Shown here one piece after another: positions 11,175-23,305 of a stretch of DNA of 64,000 nt; within the stretch, counting starts at the first letter, position 1, and each line of letters begins with the position of its first letter. The DNA is from Ambrosia x helenae. Its lineage: Eukaryota; Streptophyta; Magnoliopsida; Asterales; Asteraceae. The stretch covers positions 30,836,102 through 30,900,101 of the forward strand of contig CM061224.1 in the NCBI GenBank assembly GCA_030844895.1, written 5' to 3'. The position numbers were made by a program, and so were the translations under genes. The notes beneath the pieces were generated by a model. That model was not told the DNA's origin and made no database searches. It was given only the letters and a program-made list of their open reading frames with translations.

Positions 11175-11599
11175 CACTATATTCCAGAGTTTAAAAGTAG
11201 AAGGAAAGGAAAGGAAGCGGAAAGAAAGGGGGACAATTTGGTGTTCCAGAGTTTTATTAAAGGAACAAAGTGGAGGGAAGAGGAAGGAAAATTCCTCCTA
11301 ATAACAATCCTTCCAAATTGGAAGGAAGTGGGAGGAAGGGAAAGTAAGAAAATTTTAAAGTAAATCATTTACCAATTTACCCTCTCATTTAACCTATAAT
11401 AAAATCTTACAAGGGTATAATTGTAAAATATACGTTTCTTTTCTCTTCCTTTCAACTCGGGAACACGTAAAATCTTTAGTTTCTTTTCTTTTCCCTTCAA
11501 CTCGGGAACACGAAATAAAATTATATATTTTCCTTTCTTTTCTCTCCTAATATCCCTTTCTCTTCTTTTCTTTTATTTAGTAAACTCAGGAACACAACG
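11175..11599. mobile_element. MITE-1, Tourist-like (425 bp)
   Basis: Terminal inverted repeats begin CACTATATTCCAGAGTTT on the left and CGTTGTGTTCCTGAGTTT (reverse strand) on the right, with a 3-bp TTA duplication (11172-11174 and 11600-11602). The body is strongly purine-rich on one side and pyrimidine-rich on the other. Same family as MITE-2. The TTA/TAA target fits PIF/Harbinger. Confidence 0.75.
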
Positions 11600-11776
11600 T
11601 TAGAGTATTCGGAGCACGGGAAAGAGGAGCGGGAAAGAGGCATTGAAGCCCTAAATACCGCCCCAGTTGGGCGTGGAAGAGGGGGAGGAGGGGGAGCCCA
11701 TAGGCGGGGAGATTACCACCGGCGTGGGTGGGAGGAGGAAGGCCACGTGGAGGAAGATTATTGGAGGGAGTTGGGA

Positions 11777-14700
11777 TGTGACAACCGGCAACTTCCGATC
11801 TACACTGACGTGATTTTTTATGATTAAAAATCAATATTTATTATAAATAGTGTTAATTATTAAGTTTCTGAAGTTAACTGATCGTCTTAACAATGGAAAC
11901 CGCGACCGATTTAATTAACGCGATGTCAACGCGTGCGTCGAACGCAGGTGCCAGTCGACGAAACTATTTAAATTTTTGCTCAGTTTAGTTGTGTTTTACA
12001 TTTCGAACAAAACCGACTACTTTTTATAATTAATTATCGGGCCTAAAATAAAACCGAGGCGTTTTACGTTTATAACGAGTTCGATACGCGGTAATAACCT
12101 ACCTAAACCTAACCCTAAGTATATATAAAGGTAAACGTCATCTCCTTCATTTTGAAGTGCAGCCACAACCTCTACACTCTTCCTAACCCGCCTCCATCTC
12201 TCTTGCAGCTCTTTCTCTCTACTCTCTCTCACTTGCCTGTCTCTCTCTTCCCTCTGTCAATAAGCAGCCGGCCACCACCAAGCTTGGATGGTGGCGGCGC
12301 TGGTGTATGGTCCCGGAAATCAACATCAGTAGGGCGGAGATGGGGTTTTTGTGGTGATTTAATGGTGGGTGCGAGCCTTCAGGTTTGGAGTTTATGTTTG
12401 GGTTTCGGGCGGGTCAGGCTTTTGTGGTTTTTGGGAGGGATTTTTGTGGTGTTTGGTGAGTCCGATAGTTGGAGATGGTGGTCTCGTGGTGGTTCGACGA
12501 TGGGTCTCGGGTTCGGCCGATAGCTGGTTTTTGGGTCCGATGGTGGTGGTTATGTTGCTCTAAAAGTCGTCTGGTGCTGGTTTGGGTTTGTATAGCGAGT
12601 CGGGTTCGACCAGCGTCCTGGGTTCCGGCTTTGATATGGTTTGTATTTGATCCACCTACTGGTCAGGATTGTTTTGGGTCTGGTGGTAAGGTTGGTTCAG
12701 GTTCGTTTGTGTCTGGACAACTCGGGTCAGACCCGGTCAAACCAGGTCTCGGGTGAGCAAGGCAAGAGGGTGAGTCGGGTTCGTTGTTCGACCAGATCCG
12801 GGTTCACGTTTGGTTCGAGACGGGTTTAAGTCGGGTCAAATCTGGGTCGGGTTATGATTGTTGTTCGGGTCAGATTCTAGTTCGTTTTCGTTGGGGTTAC
12901 ATCTCGGGTCAACGATTCGGTCAACGTGGCGTTCGAGGCGGATTGGGGTTACGCGCGTACGATGTGGTATACTTAAACTCATATTTATTTCGTTGTTTCA
13001 TTTTTATAAACATTGTATTTTTATGAAAAAAATATAAATACAAACGTAAATGGTATTAACTCGTGAACGAACCGACTTTAATAATAAACGTTAACTATAT
13101 ATTAAATCGAACGATTGTTAATAGTGGTTAAAATGCGTGACTTATAATATCGATATCGGACTCAATTGGTTGGACTATAATATATATATTGTTTTGTGTA
13201 TTTATATAATAAGTGTAGTTTATATAAAAGCGTCGAAACGTACAAGTCTCGTTTGATTTGGAATTTTGGATAAACAAATTGAATTCTTGTACTAGATATT
13301 GATTTTTGGAAAATTGTAGGCGACTTGTGTTGCCTGGTTTGTACGAAAACAGAGGAAACTCTGCCGAAATTTTATAAAATTTATAAGCATAAACGAAGAC
13401 GATATTTGTTTTATATTTCATTATAAACAATCTTCAAGTATTTTGACAAATGTAGTTTTCTACAATATCGCAAAAGGTATTCGACAAATGATTTCTTGCA
13501 ACATTTAAAGAAAAACGTCGAACACTATTTCCAAAACAAATACATATTATTTACTGAGCGTCAGTTGTGTCAATCTTTAAAGATTTTAGTAACTAAAACA
13601 TTTCTATTTTAACGGTTTTGAATTACAAAAACGCTCGACGTATTGGAGAAGGAATTATACAAAAGTTAATATTTTGAAACCTTTAAAGGCTTGCGGATTT
13701 AGGAAAAGAAGCGACACTTGTTATGGATCGGTTTTTAAATAACTATACTTATATTTTTATCAAAGAGTATTTTCCTAAAATATAATTATAAGATGAGTTT
13801 TGACTCGGGATAAGTTATACGTTTCATAGTATTGGTCCAACATGGTTTACACAAGAAGAGTGACAAGTGAGTAACTTGGGTACTAGGCCGTAGAAAACAT
13901 ATATAAGTCACGATCGGTTCGACGAGTTAAAATGCTTATGACTCGAGTTAATACACACGAGTTTAGATAGTTGGATAAACTATCTTTTAGCCGGATAATA
14001 GGCTAGGCTTATATGTGATAAACTTTTAAGGTGTCCTTTGTTGGAAATAGGGCACGAGGAATTCGGTCAAAGCTTCGGGCTTTGTTTGCTAGCTAAGCGA
14101 GGAAATTAAGGTGAGTTCATGACCCCACTTTTTACTGTTTTATAAATGTTTTCGGGGGAAGACATGCTTCTTTTATGAAAACCTGAGGAATTTAAGGCGA
14201 ACAAGTTTTTGAGAAATGAAATGGGTGTGTGAGTGTCACAGCCCCGCTTTTATTGTTTTCCTTTCGGGGAGAAACATGCTACATACTTACTTACTAAAGG
14301 TCATGTTATACTATGGTTACTTTACATTACTATACGGCTTTTTATGGAAAGTCTAGGGGGAAACCATGAATGTGTGAGTTGCACAACGAGGGAAATGTGG
14401 ATAGATCTATTGGGCCTCACAAACCCCACTTGACGGCGGGGCCGGGCGGGTGCATATTGTCTCTAGTCCCGGGTTTACCAAGGCATCGGTAACCCAGTCA
14501 TCTGGGCACGCTTCATCTATTGGTTCATGTTTAGTAATGGGTTCCCAACCGTAGTAGTAAAAACACTTAACGTCTAGCTAACATTCTTATAACCTAGTAG
14601 TAACGGATATGATCTTTTCAAACTTATAACAACTCTTTTATAAAACTTGTGAACTCACCAACATTATACGTTGACTTTTTAAGTATGTCTTTCAAGTTTA

Positions 14701-14863
14701 AACTTTGGTAACGGCACGGTTGGAGTAGGCGACGTCTTGGGATCGGGGATTTTAGGGGGTTAGAAATGGCGTTCAGGAAATTAAGAGTCTTAGATGCAAC
14801 TTTCTGCTGCGTGGCGAAGATACCAAACGTCACAACCGACGAGGGAAAAGTCGGGGTGTGACA
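11777..14863 (+). repeat. LARD-1 5' LTR (3087 bp)
   Basis: Begins TGTGACAACCGG and ends GTCGGGGTGTGACA. A TATA box (TATATAAAG) lies near 12120-12128, followed by a CT-rich stretch. 12290-12960 is G/T-rich with many TCGGGT and GGTCAGG phrases. Around 14235-14480 it shares sequence with the Gypsy LTRs (reverse strand), for example the GGGGGAGAAACATG, GAATGTG and GTGCATATTGTCTC phrases. Confidence 0.88.
12290..12960 (+). repeat. G/T-rich low-complexity part of LARD-1 LTR
   Basis: Strand-biased stretch with recurring TCGGGT, GGGTC and GGTTCG words just downstream of the TATA box; a second copy is at about 17200-17870. Apparent open frames here come from base composition and I do not call them genes. 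Confidence 0.7.
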
Positions 14864-14866
14864 GTT

Positions 14867-14880
14867 TGGTATCAGAGCCA
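14867..14880 (+). promoter_or_regulatory. LARD-1 primer binding site (tRNA-iMet)
   Basis: TGGTATCAGAGCCA, a perfect match to the complement of the initiator tRNA-Met 3' end, three bases after the LTR. Gypsy-A and Gypsy-B use the same site. Confidence 0.92.
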
Positions 14881-16613
14881 TAGGTTTTAGCGAATTAGGT
14901 GTCTGTGTAGATATCTAGGCTTTAACCTGAGTTTGTTTTGAAGTATGTGCCAAAATTTCTAAGACATAATATTTAGCACGAACGCCTAGGAACTGGAATT
15001 CTAACCGTTGCCAAATCAGTTGCATGACTATTAGTGTGTCACACTAGCTCAGCGTACATTCCTTCGGCGCAAGGAACATTTATTTTTCATATGTGAATAG
15101 TAAGTTTGTATGTTCTATAGTTGTATATAGAAAAGACAATAATACGTGGTTGCTAGGCATACCTCACTAGTGACTGGCGAGTCATCGCTTTAGATATCAG
15201 AGTGTCCGTTCACATAGAGTTTAGCTGAGTCATTGTTTCTTAGTATGAGGAACAGCTTACTTTTCTATATACTGTGTGTATTTACGTAAAGTATATATTA
15301 TACGTATCGTCAATGGTTGTCGACTCAAGCTTGCACGTATCTAGAACGCTCACACGTGTCGCGTTAGTTGCACGAGTTGGCAAAGGGATTGTTGCAGCAT
15401 CTGCGGTCTCGCATCCCTGGTTCGGAGCATGCTATGTCGTCAGGGTCGACTTGGGTCAGAAACGTCTTGATTAGGCACCTCGTTTTGCCGATGATGCTGA
15501 GAAGCTGGAATGTGGACGGGAAGAGCACTAGGAAAGGTGGCACACACAACAAACATTATATTATGTAATTTATACGTGTTATTATATGAATGTAACAAGT
15601 GCTCGTGATATAACTTATGATGGAGGTTAATCAGATGATCTGGTGAGGTAAATTTTCGATAACGCAGATGTCACGTTATTACAAATGTACAGGCACTTGA
15701 TAGTTCTAAGAACATCTATCGTGATGGTATCTATATTGTATTATGTTGTTGTGTGTATATAAGTAACGGCTAAGGGTTTTTCATTCTTTTGTTGTTGCGG
15801 ACGTGATTGCCATTTCTCCCATGTTCGTGTTATTTGTGACTTCGATTTTCTTAAACCAGTTTAAGATCTTGATGATCTTGTTTCTTGAGCTTCTAAGGTT
15901 ACTGTTTTAGAACCTAGTTATATCTTTGGACACGATTTACATCTCTTTTCTTTTGTGTTTGTGGTCTTCAACATTCTATCGTAAAGGAATCTAAATTTTG
16001 TTGATTCCTCATTTTTCCACAGAATTAGACACGTATTCTTTTTGTACACGTGTCAACTATTGTATGTTTGGATTCTTTAAACCTGTGAAGGTCCATTGTA
16101 AGGCTTCACATCGAACAATTGTTTCATTAATGATTCGTTTGTCATTACATTGCTCGTAATGCTTGTTTCCTACTCTTGATGTGTCAGGCCATTGTGGGCA
16201 ATGAATCTTTGATACTTCGTCGATGAGTTTCTTTAAAGTCGTCACTTCAGTTCAATCGAATTGTTGGAATTTGAAATAGCACCTTGCGGTGAATATTCAA
16301 TCGAATTGGAATGATGAGTGATGTTTATTGGCATGCCTCATTTTTGTCACTTTGTTTGTTATTGCCTTAAATCCAAACACACCTTGCGGCGTGTAATGAG
16401 AAAGTTGGTGCATTAGTTGCTTCGTTTGAGGTGCGCCAATAGTATTTGTTGACAGAGTTATTGTTTACACTTTGCATTCAGTTGATTATAGAAATTTATC
16501 TCGTGCCATTTGTACCGGCAAGTGCGTTGACTATTTTTATTGTACTACCATTCGTTCTTGGATGATATCCAACCTCAAATTTTGAGGACAAAATTTCTGT
16601 AACATGGGGAGGA
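14881..16613 (+). other. LARD-1 interior, non-coding
   Basis: No Gag or Pol motif in any frame. The 3' end has a hairpin AAATTTTG-AGGA-CAAAATTT (16577-16596) and then TGGGGAGGA directly before the 3' LTR, a typical polypurine tract. Confidence 0.8.
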
Positions 16614-17888
16614 TGTGACAACCGGCAACTTCCGATCTACACTGAGGTGATTTTTTATGATTAAAAATAGATATTTATTATAAATAGAGTTAATTTATTA
16701 AGTTTCGGAAGTTAACTGATCGTCTTAACAATGGAAACCGCGACCGATTTAATTAACGCGTGCGTCGAACGCACGTGCCAGTCGACAAAAATATTTAATT
16801 TTTTGCTCAGTTTAGTTGTGTTTTACATTTCGAACAAAACCGACTACTTTTTATAATTAATTATCGGGCCTAAAATAAAACCGAGGCGTTTTACGTTTAT
16901 AACGAGTTCGATACGCGGTAATAACCTACCTAACCCTAACGCTAAGTATATATAAAGGTAAACTTCATCTCCTTCATTTTGAAGTGCAGCCACAACCTCT
17001 ACACTCTTCCTAACCCGCCTCCATCTCTCTCGCAGCTCTCTCTCTACTCTCTCTCACTTGCTCGTCTCTCTCTTCCTTTTTCAGTAAGCAGCCGGTCACC
17101 ACCAAGCTTGGGTGGTGGCGGCGCTGGCCAGTGAGCCTGAAAACACCAGCAAACAACAACAATAAGTGGCGGCGCATGTGTATGGTCCCGGAAATCAACA
17201 TCAGTAGCGGCGGAGATGGGGTTTTTGTGGTGATTCAATGGTGGGTGCGAGCCTTCAGGTTTGGAGTTTATGTTTGGGGTTCGGCCGGTTAGGCTTTTGT
17301 GGGTTTTGGTAGGGATTTTTGTGGTGTTTGGTGAGTCCAATAGCTGGAGATGGTGGTCTCATGGTGGTTCGACGATGGGTCTCGGGTTCGGCCGATAGCT
17401 GGTTTTTGGTGTCCGATGATGGTGGTTGTGTTGCTCTAAAAGTCGTCTGGAGCTGGTTTGGGTTTGTATTGCGAGTCGGGTTCGACCAGCGTCCTGGGTT
17501 CCGGCTCAGATATGGTTTGTATTTGATCCACCTACTTTTCAGGATTGTTTCGGGTCTGGTGGTAAGGTTGGTTCAGGTTCGTTTTGGGCCTGGACAACTC
17601 GGGTCAGACCCGGTCAAACCAGGTCTCGGGTGAGCAAGGCAAGAGGGTGAGTCGGGTTCGTTGTTTGTCCAGATCCGGGTTCACGTTTGGTTCGAGACGG
17701 GTTTAATTCGGGTCAGATCTGGGTCGGGTTATGATTGTTGTTCGGGTCAGATTCTAGTTCGTTTTCGTTGGGCTTACATCTCGGGTCAACAATTCGGTCA
17801 ACGTGGCGTTCGAGGCGGCTTTGGGTTACGCGCGTACGATGTGGTATACTTAAACTCGTATTTATTTCGTTGTTTCATTTTTATAAAC

Positions 17889-18802
17889 TGAAGGGATATG
17901 GAGCCTAATCCAGGCGGAAGCGGCTTCCCTATCCCCGCTTCATAAAAGATCCGCAGAAATACTTGCGGGGAACGGGTTCTGCGGAGAAGACTTGATTCAC
18001 AAGACCTCACCCACTTGTGGAAAATACACGCGCGTCGTCCAACGCACGGAGTGGTTCACATCATAACATTCTCATGTACGTGGTACGGAAGACCAAGAGT
18101 CAGGAAGATCCACCTGCAGAGGATCACTGACACCACCAACAGGATAATGACTCGTGTTCGTGGTTGCCCAACAACCACTGAGGTTCAACAGTGACGTGAC
18201 TAGTTCCATGCTTCTACCATGCTGCCCCTACTGTACTGGCTAGGCATGCTTACCTGCTGTCAGGGGTCACGTCAGACGCCGGCAGGTAAGTCAACCATGC
18301 TGGTTCAGAACGACATACCGTCAGGGGCCAGTTACATGTTGCCACGTGTCCACCTACGGGCTCACCGCTGACGTCATCTACAGTGGACGTCCTTTTCCCG
18401 CCTTTTCCAGAGACCAAAAGCAGCCAGGCCAAGCCTAGGCCCAAAGATTACAAGACTCGTCGTGGACTTCTTATCAAGCCCACGACCTCCGCTATAAATA
18501 GAAGATATCAACTCTCTAAAAAAGGATCTGAAATCACTGACTTGTAACATAGAGCTAGGTTTACCTGTATGCTTTGTACTCTCTCAAGTAATAATACTCT
18601 CGGCTCTTCATAGTGGACGTAGGTCACACTCGACCGAACCACTTACATCTTTGTGTTCTCACTTGAACCGTCACACACTCTCACTCACATTCACTCTATC
18701 GGGTTAAATCCAAGGTTTGGGTAAAGGATCGTATTCGTAGTAATGTAAGTATACACCACCTGGAGATTAGTTGTAATCCCCTGGATACTTATTGTTTCTT
18801 CA
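17889..18802 (+). mobile_element. Solo LTR, probably Tat-lineage Gypsy (914 bp)
   Basis: A TGAAGGGATATGG...TGTTTCTTCA unit is bounded by TAAAC on both sides (17884-17888 and 18803-18807) and is absent from the matching place in the 5' LTR of LARD-1 near 13010. It has a TATA box at 18493-18500 and the TGGACGTAGGTCA, CGACCGAACCAC and CTTTGTGTTCTC words I associate with R-U5 of Tat/Retand-type elements. With no interior or second LTR, it is a solo LTR left by recombination. Confidence 0.85.
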
Positions 18803-21693
18803 TAAACATTGTATTTTTATAAAAAAAAATATAAATACAAACGTAAATGGTATTAACTCGTGAACGAACCGACTTTAATAATAAACGGTAACTATATATT
18901 AAATTGGACGATTGGTAATAGTGGTTAAAATGAGTGACTTATAATATCGATATCGGACTAAATTGGTTCGACTATAATATATATATTGTTTTGTGTATTT
19001 ATATAAATAAGTGTAGTTTATATAAAAGCGTCGAAACGTATAAGTCTCGTTTGATTTGGAATTGCAAATAAACAAATTGAAGTCTTGTTGTATATGTCAT
19101 AAAATTTATAAGCATAAACGAAGGCAATATTTGTTGTATATTTCATCATAAACAATCTTCAAGTATTTTGACAAATGTAGTTTTCTACAATTTCGCAAAA
19201 GGTTTTCGACAAATGATTTCTTGCAACATTTAAAGAAAAACGTCGAACACTATTTCCAAAGCAAATACATATTATTTACTGAGCGCCAGTTGTGTCCATC
19301 TTTAAAGATTTTAGTAACTAAAACATTTCTATTTTAACGGTTTTGAATTACAAAAACACTCGACGTATTGGAGAAAGAATTATACAAAAGTTAATATTTT
19401 GAAACATTTAAAGGCTTGCGAATTTAGGAAAAGAAGCGACACTTGTTATGGATCGGTTTTAAATAACTATACTTATATTTTTTTCAAAGAGTATATTCCT
19501 AAAATATAATTATAAGATGAGGTTTGACTCGGGATAAGTTATACGTTTCATAGTATTGGTCCAACATGGTTTACACACGAATAGTGACAAGTGAGTAACT
19601 TGGGTACTAGGTCGTAGAAAAACATATATAAGTTAGGATCGGTTCGACGAGTTAAAATGCTTAAGACTCGAGTTAATACACACGAGTTTAGATAGTTAGA
19701 TAAACTATCTTTTAGCCGGATAATAGGCTAGGCTTATATGTGATAGACTTTTAAGGTGTCATTTGTTGGTAATAGGGCACGAGGAAGTCGGTCAAAGCTT
19801 CAGTCTTTGTTTGCTAGCTAAGCGAGGAAATTAAGGTGAGTTCATGACCCCACTTTTTACTGTTTTATAAATGTTTTCGGTGGGAAGACATGCTTCTTTT
19901 ATGAAAACCTAAGGAATTTAAAGCGAACAAGTTTTTGAGAAATGAAATTGGTGTGTGAGTGTCACAGCCCCGCTTTTACTGTTTTGATTTCGGGGGAGAA
20001 ACATGCTACATACTTACTTACTAAAGGTCATGTTATACTATGGTTACTTTACATTACTATACGGCTTTTTATGAAAAGTCCCAGGGGAAACATGAATGTG
20101 CGGGTTACACAACGATGGAAATGTGGATAGATCTATTGAGCCTCACAAACCCCACTCGACGGCGGGGCCGGGCGGGTGCATATTGTCTCTAGTCCCGGGT
20201 TTATCGAGGCATCGGTAACCCAGTTATCTGGGCACGCTTCATCTATTGGTTCATGTTTAGTAATGGGTTCCCAACCGTAGTAGTAAAAACACTTAACGTC
20301 TAGCTAACGTTCTTATAACCTAGTAGTAACGGATAAGATCTTTTCAAACTTATAACAACTCTTTTATAAAACTTGTGAACTCACCAGCATTATATGTTGA
20401 CTTTTTAAGTATGTTTTTCAGGTTTAAACTTTGGTAACAACACGGTTAGAGTAGGCGACCTCTTGGGATCGGGGATTTTAGAGGGTTAGAAATGGCGTTC
20501 AGGAAATTAAGAGTCTTAGATGCAACTTTCCGATGCTGTCACACCCTCAAAATCCACTTGCGGAGTTTTACCGCGAGGCGCATGACAAACCAGGATCCAA
20601 ACCAACGATCACAATAAACAAGTCTAAATGAATATAATACAATTTCAAAACATAGTTTAAAATCCCCGTTTACAGCGGAAGCTTATTCAAAACAGTATCT
20701 CAAAGTAACCAAATGTTCAACATATGAAAACCATGCGACTCTAACTAGACGCCGTGCAGACGCGTGCGCCCTAGTCCAGTAGTGCTACCTTAGCGACCTG
20801 AGAAAACATGTAAAAGTTTACGTCAGCACAAAAATGCTGGTGAGTTTACAGGTTTTGTAATCCAAGTACCAAGTCCACCTGTCCATACTATAACAAATCG
20901 AAAACCAGTGTACGCTAGCTAGGCGTATGTTTTGTTACTACCACGATTGGAAAACCATTACTAACACGCATACCAGATGTTGTGCCCGAAAAGTAAACCA
21001 GTTGTTCCTGTTGTTCCTGTTTGAGACAATATGCACTCGCCCGGCCCTCCAAGCCGACGAGCGGGGTTGGTCACTCCCAATAGCGCTATTCACATTTCCC
21101 CGTTGTGCAAACCCGCACATTCATGGTTCCCCCCGGGACTTCTAAAGATCGTGTAGTACACAATAGAAACCCATAGTATGACAGTAGTTACCAAATAATC
21201 GTTTTAACACATGTTTTCTCCCCCGAAATATGAAACCAGTTTAAAAGAGGGGCCGTAAACTCACCTTAAGTTGCGTTACTCCTTAACCCGAGTAAACTCA
21301 GCTGCTATGCTAGTCCCGTAAAGCGGCGACCTAACATATGACAGTTACAAGTACTTAAACTAATAACCCGCAGGTTAATTAGTCCCTAGATGTCCAGACC
21401 ATAACCAAGTTCGTTTGAAAACACCGTGACTGTTTAACTGACCCAAAGTACAAGACTCGACATCCCATTGGTGACCCGAGACTCCCCGTGTTATGTTTAC
21501 GCTCTCAAACATGCAACCATGCAATCACACTTAACATACGTTAACACACAACAAGTTATAGCACATAGTTCACGTATCACCGAATTACATCCAAACATAT
21601 GTTACCAAATTATTAGATATGTTACGGGGTTCCTAGCATGTTCCTACATGTCAAATCGGGTCTCGGAATGCTAATTTATACTTACAGCAGCAG

Positions 21694-21982
21694 TACACGC
21701 GATTAGGAAAAGTCAACTAGCATTTAGGTTGGTCAACTGGCATTTAGGAAGGCTAATCGCATGTAACTACTAGCATTTAGGGCTGATTGCATGTAACTAC
21801 TAGCATTTAGGGCTGATTGCATGTAAAAAACTAGCATTTAGGGCTGATTGCATGTAAAAACTAGCATTTAGGGCTGATTGCATGTAAAAACTAGCGATTG
21901 GGGCCTAATCGCATGAAAGATGGGCGATTGGCCTCCTAATCGCCTCTAACATAGGCGATTAGGGTTGCTAATCGCCTGTAAC
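21694..21982 (-). repeat. GCGATTA module, downstream copy, Gypsy-A 3' LTR
   Basis: About 290 bp of GCGATTAGG/CTAATCGC units. Inside it, five tandem copies of a 30-31 bp unit (CTAGCATTTAGGGCTGATTG plus GCATGTAA and A/C-rich spacer) look like decayed versions of CTAGCGATTAGGGCTAATCG. It ends GCTAATCGCCTGTAACC. The matching module in the 5' LTR is 29652-29940. Confidence 0.88.
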
Positions 21983-22619
21983 CTTGCTGTTCCGGTTTTT
22001 CGCGCGTTTAACGCTCCAAATCAGACCCAGAACGTGTGTAACCATCCAATATCATCCCAACAACTATTCTAAACATGTTTAAACCAAAATCCTTCGTTTT
22101 GCCTCGTATTATCAGTCCTGCATGCAATCACGTATTCCAAACACCATTCACATAGCATGCAACATCACACTAACATGCGTAACTATCACCCTAATAATCA
22201 GTTACTCAGATTTTTATCATCATAATATCATTATTATTCTGATCTAACATAATAACATGTCATTCATTCATCTAGAATCATAAAAACCCTAGCTTTCTAA
22301 TCATAAACACACATAACACATGTATACTAGTTAAAATCCGATTAACAACACTTATTAACGATTTTCAGAAAGCTTTTCCGTTTTAGAACAGGTCTGGACC
22401 ATTAGGGATTGATTAAAAACGTTTATAAAGATTAATGGATGGAAACCAAACCTTAGATTTGTGAAAGAATGATGAATTAAGCTTGAAACCTTGTGTTTTG
22501 ATCAAAAATCGTGTTCCAGAGGTTGTGTGTGTGTGGGGCAGGTTATGGGACGACTAGGGTTTGTATAATGAAGTTTATGAGGTCAAGTATGGTATTTATA
22601 GTCGTTTTTAGTCGTCCAG

Positions 22620-22765
22620 CACGTAACTAGCGATTATGCAGCCTTTACACGCGATTAGGGAGCCTAATCGCATGAACAGTCATGCAATTAGTCCCTACTC
22701 GCCCCTAAGGTCCCCCACTCGCCCCTCCTATAGGCGATTGGGCTATCCTAATCGCCTATAGGGGC
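22620..22765 (-). repeat. GCGATTA module upstream of TATA, Gypsy-A 3' LTR
   Basis: Contains the 13-bp stem CCTATAGGCGATT (22727-22739) with AATCGCCTATAGG (22750-22762) and a 10-base loop. The 17 bases CCTATAGGCGATTGGGC are identical in the Copia-1 LTR. The 5' LTR copy has the stem at 30683-30695 and 30706-30718. Confidence 0.88.
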
Positions 22766-23147
22766 CTGTTCCGTGTGTTTTGCGCGTTAAACCCCGTTTT
22801 AACATATGTTAACACATATTCACATACCGACAAGTCACATAATGATTGTAAACACATAACACTTGTAAATACACATATTCACACTCGTTCACTAATTCCC
22901 GGGACTCGAGACTTGTATGTTCCGTATGCCCTGACGATCCTACAAATCGTCACCGTTTGTACACTTGGTTAAGGACTGACATCTAATGAACCTCTAGACC
23001 AACATCCAATGATCTTCTAGACTAAACCAATAGTTCCCGAACCATAACCCGACTTAACTAACCCAGTTAAGTACAATATATGCGTGACTCGCTAAGGTAG
23101 ACTTTCATCTAAACAACGTTGTTAACCAGAATTTGCCGGGTGTCACA

Positions 23148-23305
23148 TCATCCCCACGTTAAAAGAATTTTCGTCCCGAAAATTGCACAAGTACCAAAAG
23201 AACAAAAGAAATAACGAAGGGAATAAACAAAAGATAGTAACCAAAAGAGTGATTTACCCGAGTTGTCACATCATCCCCACGTTAAAAGGAATCTCGCCCC
23301 GAGAT
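23148..23305 (-). promoter_or_regulatory. Gypsy-A polypurine tract region with two hairpin-PPT units
   Basis: Two units occur in tandem. Next to the LTR: hairpin AATTTTCG-GGA-CGAAAATT, then AACGTGGGGATGA and TGTGACA. About 120 bp further in: hairpin GAATCTCG-GGG-CGAGATTC, again followed by AACGTGGGGATGA and TGTGACA. The outer one is the functional plus-strand primer by position; the inner one looks like a duplicated PPT plus LTR edge. Gypsy-B has both too. Confidence 0.8.

Larger units (their letters stand above)
20537..23147 (-). repeat. Gypsy-A 3' LTR (2611 bp)
   Basis: On the plus strand it starts TGTCACACCCTC and ends GCCGGGTGTCACA. Contains a TATA box (minus strand) at 22593-22600, a U3 repeat module at 22620-22765 and a downstream repeat module at 21694-21982. 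Confidence 0.95.

Noticed and set aside
12152..12829. Several open frames in the LARD-1 LTR (also 17044-17891)
   Set aside because: They come from G/T-rich composition, differ between the two LTR copies, and have no recognisable domain.
14867..14880. tRNA gene (TGGTATCAGAGCCA and copies)
   Set aside because: Only the 14-base complement of the tRNA 3' end is present, next to LTRs; these are primer sites. I found no full tRNA or rRNA gene.
21694..21982. CRISPR-like array of about 30-bp repeats
   Set aside because: Repeats are adjacent without unique spacers, lie inside a plant LTR, and no cas gene exists; this is a tandem repeat.
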